Origin: Janthinobacterium rivuli
GTDB lineage: Bacteria > Pseudomonadota > Gammaproteobacteria > Burkholderiales > Burkholderiaceae_D
Reading direction: 5' to 3'
NCBI RefSeq assembly: GCF_009208735.1
Contig: NZ_WFLJ01000020.1
Span: 1 to 64,000, forward strand
Length of the DNA: 64,000 nucleotides
In this document: positions 27,715 to 36,551 of the stretch, piece after piece
Layout of the letters: every line of letters begins with the position of its first letter
How positions within the stretch are numbered: the first letter of the stretch is position 1
Position numbers and translations under genes: made by a program
Notes under the pieces: model-generated
Database searches by the model: none
Seen by the model: the letters and a program-made list of their open reading frames with translations, nothing else
Told to the model about the DNA's origin: nothing

Positions 27715-28470
27715 ATGGCCAGCTTCGCCCTTATTCCCCGGTTACACCGGCTTGCCGCCAGCCTTCGCCAGCTGAGCTGGCGCGACAGCGCGTGGCTGGC
27801 CGTGGCGCGGCTGCTGGAACGCGTACCGGGCGGGCGCTGCGCGCTGTACCGTTATCAATTCGTCGCACAGGCCGTGGCGCCCGGTTCGCTGTGCCGCGGG
27901 CGCGGCCAGGCGATCGCCGTCGCGCCCTGCCTGGCGGAGGCGGACTTGCCGCCCGGCCCCGAACGCCGGCCCGGCGCGCTGCGCGAACGCTACCGGCAAG
28001 GCGCGCAATGCCTGGTGGCGCGCAACGAGTCAGGCATGCTGGGCTGGATCTGGCTGCTGCGCCACGGCTGCCAGGAAGACGAGGTGCGCGCCCGCTATGC
28101 GCTGGCGTCGAACCAGTCCTCATGGGACCTGGACGTGTGGGTGCATCCCGAGCAGCGCGGCGGCCTGGTCTTCGCCCGCCTGTGGGAAGAGGCCAACGCC
28201 GTGCTGCACGCGCAGGGCGTGCGCTGGTCGTGCAGCCGCATCTCGCGCTTCAACCGCGCCTCGCTGGGCGCCCATGCGCGCCTGGGCACGCACGCGCTGG
28301 GCACAGCCACCTTTATCCGCTGCGGGCGCTGGCAATGGATGGCCGCCAGCCTGCCGCCGTATCTGCACCTGTCGCGCGGGCCGGACGATGTTCCCTGCCT
28401 GGCCTTCGATACGTCTTCCCTGCCGCACTACCCTTCCCTGGAGCTGACATGCCGCATCTTGAAGCAGTAA
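27715..28470 (+). CDS. Acetyltransferase-like (GNAT) protein of the XrtA ACP group
   Basis: 251 residues from ATG 27715 (MASFALIPRLHRL); ATG 27673 would add 14 residues, and neither has a strong ribosome binding site. The central part resembles a GNAT fold: CLVARNESGMLGWIWLLRH, then WDLDVWVHPEQRGGLVFARLWEEANAVLHAQGVRW (acyl-CoA binding-like strand and helix) and RFNRASLGAHARLGTHALGTATFI. It precedes and overlaps the ACP gene by 22 bp, so an N-acylation step in the same pathway is plausible. It heads the rightward operon divergent from the acyl-CoA ligase. Confidence 0.62.
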   Translation: MASFALIPRLHRLAASLRQLSWRDSAWLAVARLLERVPGGRCALYRYQFVAQAVAPGSLCRGRGQAIAVAPCLAEADLPPGPERRPGALRERYRQGAQCLVARNESGMLGWIWLLRHGCQEDEVRARYALASNQSSWDLDVWVHPEQRGGLVFARLWEEANAVLHAQGVRWSCSRISRFNRASLGAHARLGTHALGTATFIRCGRWQWMAASLPPYLHLSRGPDDVPCLAFDTSSLPHYPSLELTCRILKQ

Positions 28471-28694
28471 AGCACATCCTCGACACCACGCTGGGCTTGA
28501 ACGGACGCGCGCTGGAAGCCCACACGCCGCTGCTGGGCAGCGTGCCGGAGCTCGACTCGATGGCCGTGATCGGCGTGATCACCGCGCTGGAAGACCATTT
28601 CGGCATCACCGTCGCCGACGACGACATCCACGCGCGCCACTTCGCCACCGTGGGCACGCTGCACGATTTCGTCTCTGCAAAGCTGCGACCATGA
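28449..28694 (+). CDS. Acyl carrier protein, XrtA-associated
   Basis: 81 residues with the ACP fold pattern and the phosphopantetheine attachment Ser at residue 37 in VPELDSMAVIGVI. The C-terminal helix reads FATVGTLHDFVSAKL. It starts inside the end of the acetyltransferase-like gene and its stop overlaps the hydrolase 2 start (ATGA). Together with the divergent acyl-CoA ligase it implies a carrier-bound acyl or aminoacyl intermediate for EPS modification. The ligase and ACP together resemble minimal non-ribosomal loading pairs. Confidence 0.85.
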   Translation: MPHLEAVKHILDTTLGLNGRALEAHTPLLGSVPELDSMAVIGVITALEDHFGITVADDDIHARHFATVGTLHDFVSAKLRP

Positions 28695-29557
28695 ACCGCG
28701 CCGCCCTCGACGCCTTGCCGCTGCTGCCCTTCTTCCTGCCCGCCAGCGGCGGCCAGCGCTACTGCCTGCTGCACCTGCCGCCACCGGGCCGCGGCGCGCG
28801 CGGCGGCATCGTCTACGTGCATCCCTTCGCCGAGGAACTGAACAAGAGCCGCCACGTGGCCGCCGCGCAGGCGCGCGCCTTTGCCAGCTTTGGCTACAGC
28901 GTGCTGCAGATCGACCTGTTTGGCTGCGGCGACAGCAGCGGCGACTTTGGCGAGGCGCGCTGGGACATCTGGCACAACGACCTGCACCTGGCTTGCGCGT
29001 GGCTGGCGCAGCGGGTCGACGGCCCGTTGACCCTGTGGGGCTTGCGCCTGGGCGCCCTGCTGGCCCTCGATTTCGCCAGCCGCGCGCCGCTGCCCCTGGC
29101 GCGTCTGCTGCTGTGGCAACCGGAATTCGATGGACGGCGCGTCATCGACCGCTTCCTGCGCCTGCGCCTGGCCAGCGGCATGCTGGCCGGCGGCGCACCG
29201 GAAGCGCCCGGCCAGGCGCGCGCCGCGCTGGCGCAGGGTGACTCCGTGGAGGTGGCCGGCTACCTGCTGGCGCCCGAGCTGGCGCACGCCATCGATGGCG
29301 TCAGCGCCTCCGCGCTGCAGCCGTCCGTCCCGCCGGTGCCCGTCTACTGGCTCGATTACCAGGGGCCGGAACAGGCTTCGTCGCCCTTGCCGCCATTGGC
29401 GCGGCAATGGCGCGACCAGGGCGCCGCCGTCCACGTGGCCAGCTTCGGCGACGGCCCGTTCTGGCACAGCGGCGAGCTGCTGGCGTGTCCGCAACTGCTG
29501 GACGCCACGCGTGCGCTGTGCCGCGACTGGCTAGACGAGGAAAGGACGCCGCCATGA
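28691..29557 (+). CDS. XrtA system-associated alpha/beta hydrolase 2
   Basis: 288 residues, alpha/beta-hydrolase fold of the exosortase A hydrolase 2 family (TIGR03101 type): GGIVYVHPFAEELNKSRH oxyanion region and LQIDLFGCGDSSGDF. The expected nucleophile elbow reads WGLRLGALLA, with Arg119 where Ser/Cys/Asp would stand, so catalysis by the usual triad is doubtful. It is overlapped on both sides by ACP and hydrolase 1, implying joint expression. It may be an acyl-binding or acyl-transfer partner rather than a true hydrolase. Confidence 0.85.
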   Translation: MNRAALDALPLLPFFLPASGGQRYCLLHLPPPGRGARGGIVYVHPFAEELNKSRHVAAAQARAFASFGYSVLQIDLFGCGDSSGDFGEARWDIWHNDLHLACAWLAQRVDGPLTLWGLRLGALLALDFASRAPLPLARLLLWQPEFDGRRVIDRFLRLRLASGMLAGGAPEAPGQARAALAQGDSVEVAGYLLAPELAHAIDGVSASALQPSVPPVPVYWLDYQGPEQASSPLPPLARQWRDQGAAVHVASFGDGPFWHSGELLACPQLLDATRALCRDWLDEERTPP

Positions 29558-30438
29558 AGCGCGACAGCATTCAGCAGCACCTCGCAGGGCGGACCGTGAA
29601 CGAACTGGCCCTGCGCTTTCGCAGTGCGGCCACAGACGACGAGGCGCAGGCGCGCATGGTCGGCATCCTCAGCCTGCCCGACGCGCCCGGCCCGCGCGGC
29701 GTGGTGATCGTCACGGGCGGACCGCAATACCGCGTGGGCAGCCACCGCCAGTTCGTCCTGCTGGCGCGCGCCCTGGCCGCGCGCGGCGTGCCCGTGCTGC
29801 GTTTCGACTTGCGCGGCATGGGCGACAGCGAGGGTGGCGCGCGCGACTACCGCGCCGCCGGCCCCGACATCGCCGGCGCGCTGGCGCAATTCTTCGCCGC
29901 CGTGCCGGCGCTGCGCGAGGTGGCGCTGTGGGGCTTGTGCGACGGCGCCACGGCGGCGGCCTGCCATGCGCCAAGCGACGCGCGCGTCCATGCGCTGGTC
30001 CTGCTCAACCCGTGGGTGCGCAGCGGCGCCGGCCTGGCGCGCGCCACCTTGCGCCACTATTATCTGCCACGCCTGCTGCGAGGCGCCTTTTGGCGCAAGC
30101 TGGCCAGCGGCGAAGTGCGGCTGGGCGCCAGCCTGACGTCGCTGCTCCAGGTGGCGGCCGCCACGCGGGAAGCGGCGCAGGAAGACGACGCGCCCGCGCC
30201 TGCCCTGCTGCGGGCGTTGACGCAATTCCAGGGCAAGGTGCTGCTGGTCCTCAGCGGCGACGACCTGGGCGCGCGGGAGTGGCAAGCCCTGCTCGATGGC
30301 GATGCCGCGTGGCGCGGCGTGGCCGCCCGCCCACAATGGACACGGGCGCAGGTCGATGGCGCCAACCACACCTTCGCCAGCGCCGCCTGGCGCGGCGAAG
30401 TGGAACAGCTGTGCGCACGCTGGCTGCAGTCATGGTAG
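29554..30438 (+). CDS. XrtA system-associated alpha/beta hydrolase 1
   Basis: 294 residues from ATG 29554, preceded by GAGGAAAGGA and overlapping the previous stop (ATGA). Alpha/beta-hydrolase features: VVIVTGGPQYRVGSHRQF, RFDLRGMGDSEG, the nucleophile elbow WGLCDGATAA with Cys129 (as in dienelactone hydrolases), and the C-terminal His in DGANHTFAS. It matches the TIGR03100 family. With hydrolase 2 and ACP it probably releases or transfers a carrier-bound acyl group during EPS decoration. Its stop overlaps the next glycosyltransferase start by 7 bp. Confidence 0.87.
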   Translation: MKRDSIQQHLAGRTVNELALRFRSAATDDEAQARMVGILSLPDAPGPRGVVIVTGGPQYRVGSHRQFVLLARALAARGVPVLRFDLRGMGDSEGGARDYRAAGPDIAGALAQFFAAVPALREVALWGLCDGATAAACHAPSDARVHALVLLNPWVRSGAGLARATLRHYYLPRLLRGAFWRKLASGEVRLGASLTSLLQVAAATREAAQEDDAPAPALLRALTQFQGKVLLVLSGDDLGAREWQALLDGDAAWRGVAARPQWTRAQVDGANHTFASAAWRGEVEQLCARWLQSW

Positions 30439-31706
30439 CGCCAAGGCCAAAACGCGTGCTGATGATCGCCTACCATTTTCCGCCCCTGGCCGGCGGCAGC
30501 GGCATCCTGCGCACCCTGGGCTTCGCGCGCCACCTGCCCGACTGCGGCTGGCAGCCGCTCGTGCTCAGCCCCAGCGCCCTCGCGTACGCGCAACGGGGCG
30601 ATTCCCAGCTGGCGCGGAGCGGCGCGCAAGCCACCGTGCGGCGCACCCTGGCGCTGGATGCGGCGCGCCACCTGGCCATCGGCGGGCGCTATCCGCGCTG
30701 CCTGGCGCTGCCCGACCGCTGGAGTTCCTGGTGGCTGAGCGCCGTGCCGGCCGGCCTGCGCATGATCCGGCAATACCGCCCCGACGCCATCTGGTCGACG
30801 TATCCGATCGCCACGGCGCACCTGATCGCGCTGACCTTGCAAAAACTCAGCGGCCTGCCGTGGATCGCCGACCAGCGCGACCCGATGCTGGATGACAGCG
30901 ATCCGCTGGCGCCGTATCCGCCCGAGCCGCGCCTGCACCGCATGCATGCATGGATCGAACAGCGCATCGCGGCGCGCAGCGCGGCCATCGTCTGCACCAC
31001 GCCGGGCGCCATCGCGGCACATCAGCGGCGCCTGGAACAAGTGGCGGGCGAGCGTTTCCACCTGATCGAGAATGGCCATGACGATGACGAGGGCGTCGCG
31101 CCGCCGGACGGTCCGCGCGGCCACCGCAGCCGCTTCCTGCTGCTGCACAGCGGCGTGATCTACCCGTCCGAGCGCGATCCGCAAGCGCTGTTCGAGGCCC
31201 TGGCCCGGCTGCGCGGCGACGGCGTGCTGCACGCGCGCAATTTCCAGCTGGTGCTGCGCGCCACGGGCCACGATGCGTGGCTCGCGGGATTGCTGGCGCA
31301 ATACGGCGTCGAGGATCTGGTGACCCTGGCGCCTTTGCAGCCGCATGGCGCGGCGCTGCAGGAAATGCTGGCCGCCGACGGCTTGCTGCTGCTGCAGGCA
31401 GCCAACTGCAACGCGCAGATTCCCGCCAAGCTGTATGAATACCTGCGCTGCCGCCGCCCCATCCTGGCGCTGACCGACCTGGCGGGCGACAGCGCGGCCA
31501 AGCTGCGCCAGTGCGGTATCGACACCATCGGCCAGCTGGCCTCGAGCGGCGACTGCGCGCGCGCGCTGCTGCGCTTCCTGGAACTGGCGCGCGCGGGCGG
31601 CGCACCCTTGGCCAGCGACAGCACCATCGCCCTGCAAACGCGGCAGGCGCGCAGCCGGTCGCTGGCCGATTTACTGGACCATGTCAGCCACAGGAGAACA
31701 CCATGA
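30432..31706 (+). CDS. Glycosyltransferase, XrtA locus type (GT4-like)
   Basis: 424 residues starting MVAPRPKRVLMIAYHFPPLAGGSGILRTLGFA, typical of GT-B glycosyltransferases near exosortase A hydrolases. DAIWSTYPIATAHLIAL and WIADQRDPMLDD lie in the acceptor half. The donor half reads LLLHSGVIYPSERDPQALFEAL, with AANCNAQIPAKLYEYLRCRRPILAL in place of the usual EX7E motif, as in the capsule/Wbp-type subgroup. It follows hydrolase 1 with a 7-bp overlap and is followed by the TPR protein with a 4-bp overlap, so all belong to the rightward operon. Confidence 0.82.
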   Translation: MVAPRPKRVLMIAYHFPPLAGGSGILRTLGFARHLPDCGWQPLVLSPSALAYAQRGDSQLARSGAQATVRRTLALDAARHLAIGGRYPRCLALPDRWSSWWLSAVPAGLRMIRQYRPDAIWSTYPIATAHLIALTLQKLSGLPWIADQRDPMLDDSDPLAPYPPEPRLHRMHAWIEQRIAARSAAIVCTTPGAIAAHQRRLEQVAGERFHLIENGHDDDEGVAPPDGPRGHRSRFLLLHSGVIYPSERDPQALFEALARLRGDGVLHARNFQLVLRATGHDAWLAGLLAQYGVEDLVTLAPLQPHGAALQEMLAADGLLLLQAANCNAQIPAKLYEYLRCRRPILALTDLAGDSAAKLRQCGIDTIGQLASSGDCARALLRFLELARAGGAPLASDSTIALQTRQARSRSLADLLDHVSHRRTP

Positions 31707-32410
31707 AACGTCTGCTCATCGCCTGCACCCTGTCCCTCATCTGCGCAAGCGCTTCGGCCAAGGCCGCATGCCCTCCCTACGTCAAGGGCACCACGGGCGG
31801 CGACTATATGAACGCGGAAGACCGCAAAGACCTGTCCGTGGTCGAAAGCTATCATTTCACGCGCGCCGTGGAAACGCTCACGCAGGGCAACACGGGCAGC
31901 CTGGGCGGCGACATCAGCTACACGCTCGAACACTTCCCGAATCACCACCGGGCGCTGGCCTCGATGGCCAGACTGGGCTTGCGTCAGAAAAGCGCGCAGC
32001 CAACGGGCGCCCGCTACACGGTGAGCTGCTATTTCGAACGGGCGATCGCCTACGCGCCGCACGACGTGACGGCGCGCATGGTGTACGGCAATTACCTGCT
32101 GGCCACGGGCCAGGATGCGACGGCGCTGGAACAGCTGGACGCGGCCAGCCGCCTGGCGCCCGAGCAGGCCACCATCCAGTACAACCTGGGCCTGATGTAC
32201 GTGAAAAAGAAGGAGTACGAGAAGGCCAGCGCGCACGCGCAAAAAGCCTATGCGCTGGGCTTTCCCCTGCCGGGGCTGAAGAATCAGCTGAGGGCGGCGG
32301 GCAAGTGGCGCGAACCGCCGCCGGCGCCCGCCGCCGCCAACGTGGAAGCGGCGGCCGCCACGCCGGAAGAAGCGGCCGTGCCGCCAGTTGAAAAACCTAG
32401 CGGGGAATGA
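31703..32410 (+). CDS. Exported tetratricopeptide-repeat protein
   Basis: 235 residues. A signal peptide (MKRLLIACTLSLICASASA) is followed by a Cys-containing mature start (CPPYVKG). TPR-like helices follow: CYFERAIAYAPHDVTARMVYGNYLLATGQDATALEQLDAASRLAPEQATIQYNLGLMYVKKKEYEKASAHAQKAYALG. The tail is low complexity in A, E and P. It is the last gene of the rightward XrtA modification operon (ATGA overlap, AGGAG site) and may scaffold periplasmic EPS assembly, as TPR proteins do elsewhere; that role is inferred. Confidence 0.8.
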   Translation: MKRLLIACTLSLICASASAKAACPPYVKGTTGGDYMNAEDRKDLSVVESYHFTRAVETLTQGNTGSLGGDISYTLEHFPNHHRALASMARLGLRQKSAQPTGARYTVSCYFERAIAYAPHDVTARMVYGNYLLATGQDATALEQLDAASRLAPEQATIQYNLGLMYVKKKEYEKASAHAQKAYALGFPLPGLKNQLRAAGKWREPPPAPAAANVEAAAATPEEAAVPPVEKPSGE

Positions 32411-33134
32411 CGGATGGACGGCTGGTCACGCTCAAATGGCCCGTCGGCGAGGCGGCCAGCGCGGCGGCCAGGTCGCGCCGCGACTGCGCCTTGTCGGCAG
32501 CCTCGCCGATGTGCGCCAGTTCCGCCGGCTGCAGCACGGTGGCGGTGAGCAGCATCACTTCGCCGTACGGCGTGTCGAAGGATGGGGGAATGGTGGCCGT
32601 ACCCTGGGCCAGCAGCACGCCCACCTGTTCGTTCTCGTCTTCCAGTCCCTCGGGCGCATCCTGCACGTCCAGCACCATCGACACGCTGCCGTGGCGCTGC
32701 ACCAGCAAATCGATGGAGCCGTGATCGGCCACGTTCTGGCTGACCTGGTAAATCACGTCGAAGAGCCAGGATTGCGCCACTTCCTGGCCGTCGAAGGCGG
32801 ACAGCGGCGCTTCGATGCACACTTCCAGCAGGTGGCCGCGCGGCACGAACACATCGTCGTCATCCTCGAACGGATCGCTCAAGCCATCGCTGGCGATCAC
32901 GATCGAGTCGGGCCGGCGGATCACGCGCCAGGCCTGGCGCAACGAGGGCCAGCGCGGGCCGCCCATGAAGGCCGGATTGACGAGGGGCGCCAGCACGTCG
33001 GCATCTACTGTGCCCAAGGTGACATAAAACGCGTCGCGCGCGGCGCAGGCCGCGGCCAGCATGCGCGCGCCCGCTTCCTTGCCGACGACGGCGTCGTCCG
33101 GTTGCGCTACCTGGGGAATATCGTTATCAGGCAT
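32397..33134 (-). CDS. Hypothetical protein, weak resemblance to suppressor-of-fused domain proteins
   Basis: 245 residues, acidic, with no signal peptide or membrane segment. The stretch RRPDSIVIASDGLSDPFEDDDDVFVPRGHLLEVCIEAP, then SWLFDVIYQVSQNVADHGSIDLLVQRHGSV and GEVMLLTATVLQPAELAHIGE, has the general character of the SUFU-like fold found in bacterial immunity-type proteins, but the match is not strong. It converges on the TPR gene with a 14-bp overlap. No partner gene suggests a role. Confidence 0.55.
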   Translation of the reverse strand: MPDNDIPQVAQPDDAVVGKEAGARMLAAACAARDAFYVTLGTVDADVLAPLVNPAFMGGPRWPSLRQAWRVIRRPDSIVIASDGLSDPFEDDDDVFVPRGHLLEVCIEAPLSAFDGQEVAQSWLFDVIYQVSQNVADHGSIDLLVQRHGSVSMVLDVQDAPEGLEDENEQVGVLLAQGTATIPPSFDTPYGEVMLLTATVLQPAELAHIGEAADKAQSRRDLAAALAASPTGHLSVTSRPSVIPR

Positions 33135-33205
33135 GTTATTAATCCTCTATTTACGACACCTGACAAAACCGTAGCGAGCGTACGCGCAGCAGGTTTTTTC
33201 AGGTG

Positions 33206-33655
33206 TCAATCGGCAGGTGGAAAGTCTTGATAGGAACGGGGCAGATAGCCCCAGATGCGCGCCACCCGGCCGCGCACCTCGAAATCGAAGCCGATGCGCG
33301 CCAGCTCGGGCACGATCCACACGCCATGGTCGATGATGGTCTTTGGCAGCAGCATGCCCACGTGTTCTTCCGAATACAGGCTGATGTCGAACCATTCCAC
33401 GCCCATGAACGGGAACGGCGGGTGGAAATCCCACTCCGTGTCCCAGCCCGAGACGTAGCCGGACACGGAGCCATAGCGGTACGAAGGCAGCCATTCTTGC
33501 TGCCCGCGCATGAAGGCCAGCAGCTCATTCCACTTGCAGTCGTTGGCGGCGCCGGCCAGGTTGCGCCGCGCGATGTGGCCGCGCAGCTTGCGCTTGATGG
33601 CGTCGCCGCCGGCGTCGGCCAGCGGCAGGCTGTGCTCGGCCACTGCTTCGGCCAT
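33206..33655 (-). CDS. Hypothetical protein (DUF6678-like), 149 aa
   Basis: 149 residues from ATG 33655, which shares a base with the purT stop (TGATG), so the two are translationally coupled. The sequence has NDCKWNELLAFMRGQQEWLPSYRYGSVSGYVSGWDTEWDFHPPFPFMGVEWFDISLYSEE and VARIWGYLPRSYQDFPPAD, which I associate with DUF6678 proteins of unknown function. It is cytoplasmic with no catalytic motif evident. The longer frame to 34012 is antisense noise inside purT. Confidence 0.65.
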   Translation of the reverse strand: MAEAVAEHSLPLADAGGDAIKRKLRGHIARRNLAGAANDCKWNELLAFMRGQQEWLPSYRYGSVSGYVSGWDTEWDFHPPFPFMGVEWFDISLYSEEHVGMLLPKTIIDHGVWIVPELARIGFDFEVRGRVARIWGYLPRSYQDFPPAD

Positions 33656-34884
33656 CAGCGGGCCACCGGTTTCACCTTGGACGCGGCCAGCACGGCGCGC
33701 GCGCGGGCCGTGTCGATATCGTCGGCCGTGGCCAGCGCCACGCCCATGCGGCGGCGGGTGAACGATTCCGGCTTGCCGAACAGGCGCAGGTCGGCGCCCG
33801 GCACGCTCAAGGCGTCGGCCACGCCTTCGAAGGCGATGCCTTTCGCTTCCAGCTGGCCGTAGATGACGGCCGAGGCGCCCGGCGAACGCAGCGCCACGTT
33901 GACGGGCAAGCCGAGGATGGCTTTCGCGTGCAGCTCGAATTCGCTCTGCACCTGGCTGGCCATGGTGACCATGCCCGTGTCGTGCGGACGGGGGCTCACT
34001 TCCGAGAACCACACCATGTCATCCTTGACGAACAGCTCCACGCCGAACAGGCCCAGGCCGCCCAGGTTGTCCGTCACCTTGCGGGCGATCTCGCGCGCCC
34101 GTTCGAGGGCCAGCGGCGCCATGCGGGCCGGCTGCCACGATTCGACGTAGTCGCCGTGCACCTGCAAGTGGCCGATCGGCTCGCAGAACTGCGTCTCGAT
34201 CTGTCCCGAGGCGCCGACTGCGCGCACCGTCAGCAGGGTGATTTCGTAATCGAAATCGATGAAACCCTCGACGATCACGCGGCCCGTATCGACCCGGCTG
34301 CCGCTGGCCGCATACGCCCACGCCGCGTCCACATCAGCGGCGCCATCGAGCTTGGACTGGCCCTTGCCCGACGACGACATCACGGGTTTTACCACGCACG
34401 GGAAACCGATCTCCTGGCATGCAAGCTGCAACTCCTGCAGGCTGCTGGCAAAGCGGTATGGCGACGTCGCCACGCCCAGGGTTTCCGCCGCCAAGGTGCG
34501 GATGCCTTCGCGGTTCATCGTCAGCACGGCCGCGCGCGCGTTCGGGATGCAGGTGATCTGTCCGGCCGCTTCCAGCGCCGCCAGGGTATCGGTGGCGATG
34601 GCTTCGATTTCCGGCACGATCAGGTCCGGCTTTTCCAGGTCGATCAGGGCGGCCAGCGCCACGCCGTCGCTCATGTCGATCACGTGCGAGCGGTGCGCCA
34701 CCGGATGGCCAGGCGCGTTCGGATAGCGGTCGACGGCGATCACTTCCACGCCCAGGCGCTGCAGCGAAATGATCACTTCCTTGCCCAGTTCACCGGAACC
34801 GAGCAGCATGACCTTGATGGCGGTGGAAGACAGGGGTGTGCCGAAGGTGCGGGGCGCGATGGTGCTGCTGGTGCTAGTGGTCAT
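33655..34884 (-). CDS. purT: Formate-dependent phosphoribosylglycinamide formyltransferase
   Basis: 409 residues, usual length for PurT. Features: [32 protein letters not shown] at the N-terminus, ATP-grasp signature [17 protein letters not shown], metal/ATP-binding [27 protein letters not shown], and [19 protein letters not shown]. It makes formyl-GAR from GAR, formate and ATP, the folate-independent third step of purine synthesis. The short Thr/Ser-rich N-terminal extension ([15 protein letters not shown]) precedes the conserved start. It stands in the housekeeping block. Confidence 0.95.
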   Translation of the reverse strand: MTTSTSSTIAPRTFGTPLSSTAIKVMLLGSGELGKEVIISLQRLGVEVIAVDRYPNAPGHPVAHRSHVIDMSDGVALAALIDLEKPDLIVPEIEAIATDTLAALEAAGQITCIPNARAAVLTMNREGIRTLAAETLGVATSPYRFASSLQELQLACQEIGFPCVVKPVMSSSGKGQSKLDGAADVDAAWAYAASGSRVDTGRVIVEGFIDFDYEITLLTVRAVGASGQIETQFCEPIGHLQVHGDYVESWQPARMAPLALERAREIARKVTDNLGGLGLFGVELFVKDDMVWFSEVSPRPHDTGMVTMASQVQSEFELHAKAILGLPVNVALRSPGASAVIYGQLEAKGIAFEGVADALSVPGADLRLFGKPESFTRRRMGVALATADDIDTARARAVLAASKVKPVAR

Positions 34885-34974
34885 GGCAGTGCCTGTAAGC
34901 GGAGGGAAAGATGGCCGGGACTATAACAAATGCCGGCCATCTTGGACAGGGTGCGCCGCTGGCGTGCGGCCGCG

Positions 34975-35472
34975 CTACCCCGCATACGCCCGCTTGATGG
35001 CGTCGATGTCGATCTTTTTCATGCCCATCATGGCCTGCATCACGCGCCCGGCCTTGGCGGGGTCGGGGTCCGTCAGCAGCTTGATCATCAGGGTGGGCAC
35101 GATCTGCCACGACACGCCGAACTGGTCCTTGAGCCAGCCGCATTGCTGGGCTTCCTTCGGGCCGCCTTCGGACAGCAGCTGCCAGTAATGGTCGACCTCG
35201 TCCTGGGTTTCGCAGTTGACCTGGAAAGAAATCGCCTCGGAAAACTGGAATTGGGGGCCGCCGTTCAAGCCCGTGAACGTCTGGCCATCCAGCTCGAACG
35301 CCACCGTCAGCACGCTGCCCGGCGCCTGGCCGTGGATTTCCCTGCCCTCCTCGCCATAGCGCAGGATCTGGCCGATCTTTGAATTGGGAAAGATGCCCGT
35401 ATAAAACCGGGCCGCCGCTTCGGCGTTGCCGTTGAACCATAAACACGGGGTAATCTTTTGTACGCTGTGCAT
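34975..35472 (-). CDS. VOC-family (PhnB/3-demethylubiquinone methyltransferase-like) protein
   Basis: 165 residues. The start VQKITPCLWFNGNAEAAARFYTGIFPNSKI and FTGLNGGPQFQFSEAISFQVNCETQDEVDHYWQLLSEGG are the hallmark of PF06983 vicinal-oxygen-chelate proteins, with CGWLKDQFGVSWQIVPTLM near residue 120. Despite the old family name, a methyltransferase function is not established. The gene lies 67 bp after the LysR gene in the same direction, with a 7-bp-stem hairpin between them (35501-35519). Confidence 0.85.
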   Translation of the reverse strand: MHSVQKITPCLWFNGNAEAAARFYTGIFPNSKIGQILRYGEEGREIHGQAPGSVLTVAFELDGQTFTGLNGGPQFQFSEAISFQVNCETQDEVDHYWQLLSEGGPKEAQQCGWLKDQFGVSWQIVPTLMIKLLTDPDPAKAGRVMQAMMGMKKIDIDAIKRAYAG

Positions 35473-35539
35473 GATGTCTCCCTAGTCCGGAATAGGAACG
35501 CCTTCCCTGTGCGGGAAGGACCGTCACCAATAATAGTCA

Positions 35540-36442
35540 CTATTGTGCGGCCATGGCGCGCGGTGGCGTTTGATCCTGTAACTGCGCCACCAGGAAATCG
35601 ATGAACACGCGCAGGCGCGACGGCAAATGGCCGCTGGCCGGCCACAGCAGCCAGAACGCCGTGCGTGCCTGCGTATGCGCGTCCAGCAGCGAAACCAGTT
35701 GCCCCGCCGCCAGCTCGCGCTGCACGGCGAACGCGGGCAGGTAGGCGATGCCCTGCCCTTGCACGGCCAGGAAGACGCGCATTTCCAGGCTGTTGCAGAC
35801 CATGCCGGACGCCGGCTGGGTTAGCGCGTCCATCAGCGGCCACGGCTCCAGGCGGCCCGTGGCGGGAAAGCGGTAGTCCAGGCGCGCGTGTCGCAGCAGC
35901 GCGGCGCCATCGGCGGGCCGGCCATGGCGCGCCAGGTAGGCGGGCGACGCCACCAGCAAGCGGCGGAATGAGCATAGTTTGCGCCGCATCAAGCTTGAAT
36001 CGGCCAGCTCGCCCGTGCGTACGGCGGCGTCAAAACCGTCGCTGACGAGGTTGACCATGGCGTCGGAAAAATCGAGATCGAGTTCGATGGCAGGATAGGC
36101 TTGCATGAAAGCGCCGATGGCCGGCTCGAACAAGCCGCTGTAACGTGGCAGGCTGATGCGCAGGCGGCCGCTGGGGCCGCTGCTGGCCTCGCTCAATTCC
36201 CGCTCGGCCGCTTCTACCTCGGCCAGGATGCGCTTGCAGCGCTGCAGGAATTTTTCCCCTTCCGCCGTCAGCGCCAGGTGCCGCGTGCTGCGCTGGAACA
36301 GGCGCGCACCCAGCCGCGCCTCCATGCGCGCCACGCTCTTGCCCACCGCCGACGATGACAGGCCCAGCAGCCGCCCCGTGGCCGAAAAACTGCCGCTGTC
36401 GGCCACCTGCACGAACATGGCGATGCCGCCCAAGCTATCCAT
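35540..36442 (-). CDS. LysR-family transcriptional regulator
   Basis: 300 residues from ATG 36442 (MDSLGGIAMFVQVADSGSFSATGR), the normal LysR start. Upstream extensions to 36709 are rejected. The winged helix-turn-helix covers residues about 5-65 (GLSSSAVGKSVARMEARLGARLFQRSTRHLALT), followed by the substrate-binding domain (GRLRISLPRYSGLFEPAIGAFMQAYP). It is divergent from the MFS gene with a 109-bp gap, the classic LysR-target arrangement, so it probably controls that transporter. Confidence 0.9.
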   Translation of the reverse strand: MDSLGGIAMFVQVADSGSFSATGRLLGLSSSAVGKSVARMEARLGARLFQRSTRHLALTAEGEKFLQRCKRILAEVEAAERELSEASSGPSGRLRISLPRYSGLFEPAIGAFMQAYPAIELDLDFSDAMVNLVSDGFDAAVRTGELADSSLMRRKLCSFRRLLVASPAYLARHGRPADGAALLRHARLDYRFPATGRLEPWPLMDALTQPASGMVCNSLEMRVFLAVQGQGIAYLPAFAVQRELAAGQLVSLLDAHTQARTAFWLLWPASGHLPSRLRVFIDFLVAQLQDQTPPRAMAAQ

Positions 36443-36551
36443 TTGCGCTCCATTCAAGACATTCACGTCCGATATGTTGATCAGTTTAGCCCATTTTTCT
36501 TCAATGACGGGGGCGCCATACTCGGCCCTCCTTCTTTCAGAGCTGACACCC

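Noticed and set aside
27519..28448. Upstream extension of the ACP frame (391 codons)
   Set aside because: Only the last 81 codons are ACP; the earlier part is a shadow of the acetyltransferase-like gene in another frame.
35501..35519. 7-bp hairpin (CCTTCCC/GGGAAGG) between the LysR and VOC genes as a terminator
   Set aside because: There is no T-run on either side, so termination cannot be claimed.
36443..36551. Specific LysR operator in the LysR/MFS gap
   Set aside because: The divergent layout makes one likely, but T-N11-A patterns are too frequent to pick a site by eye.
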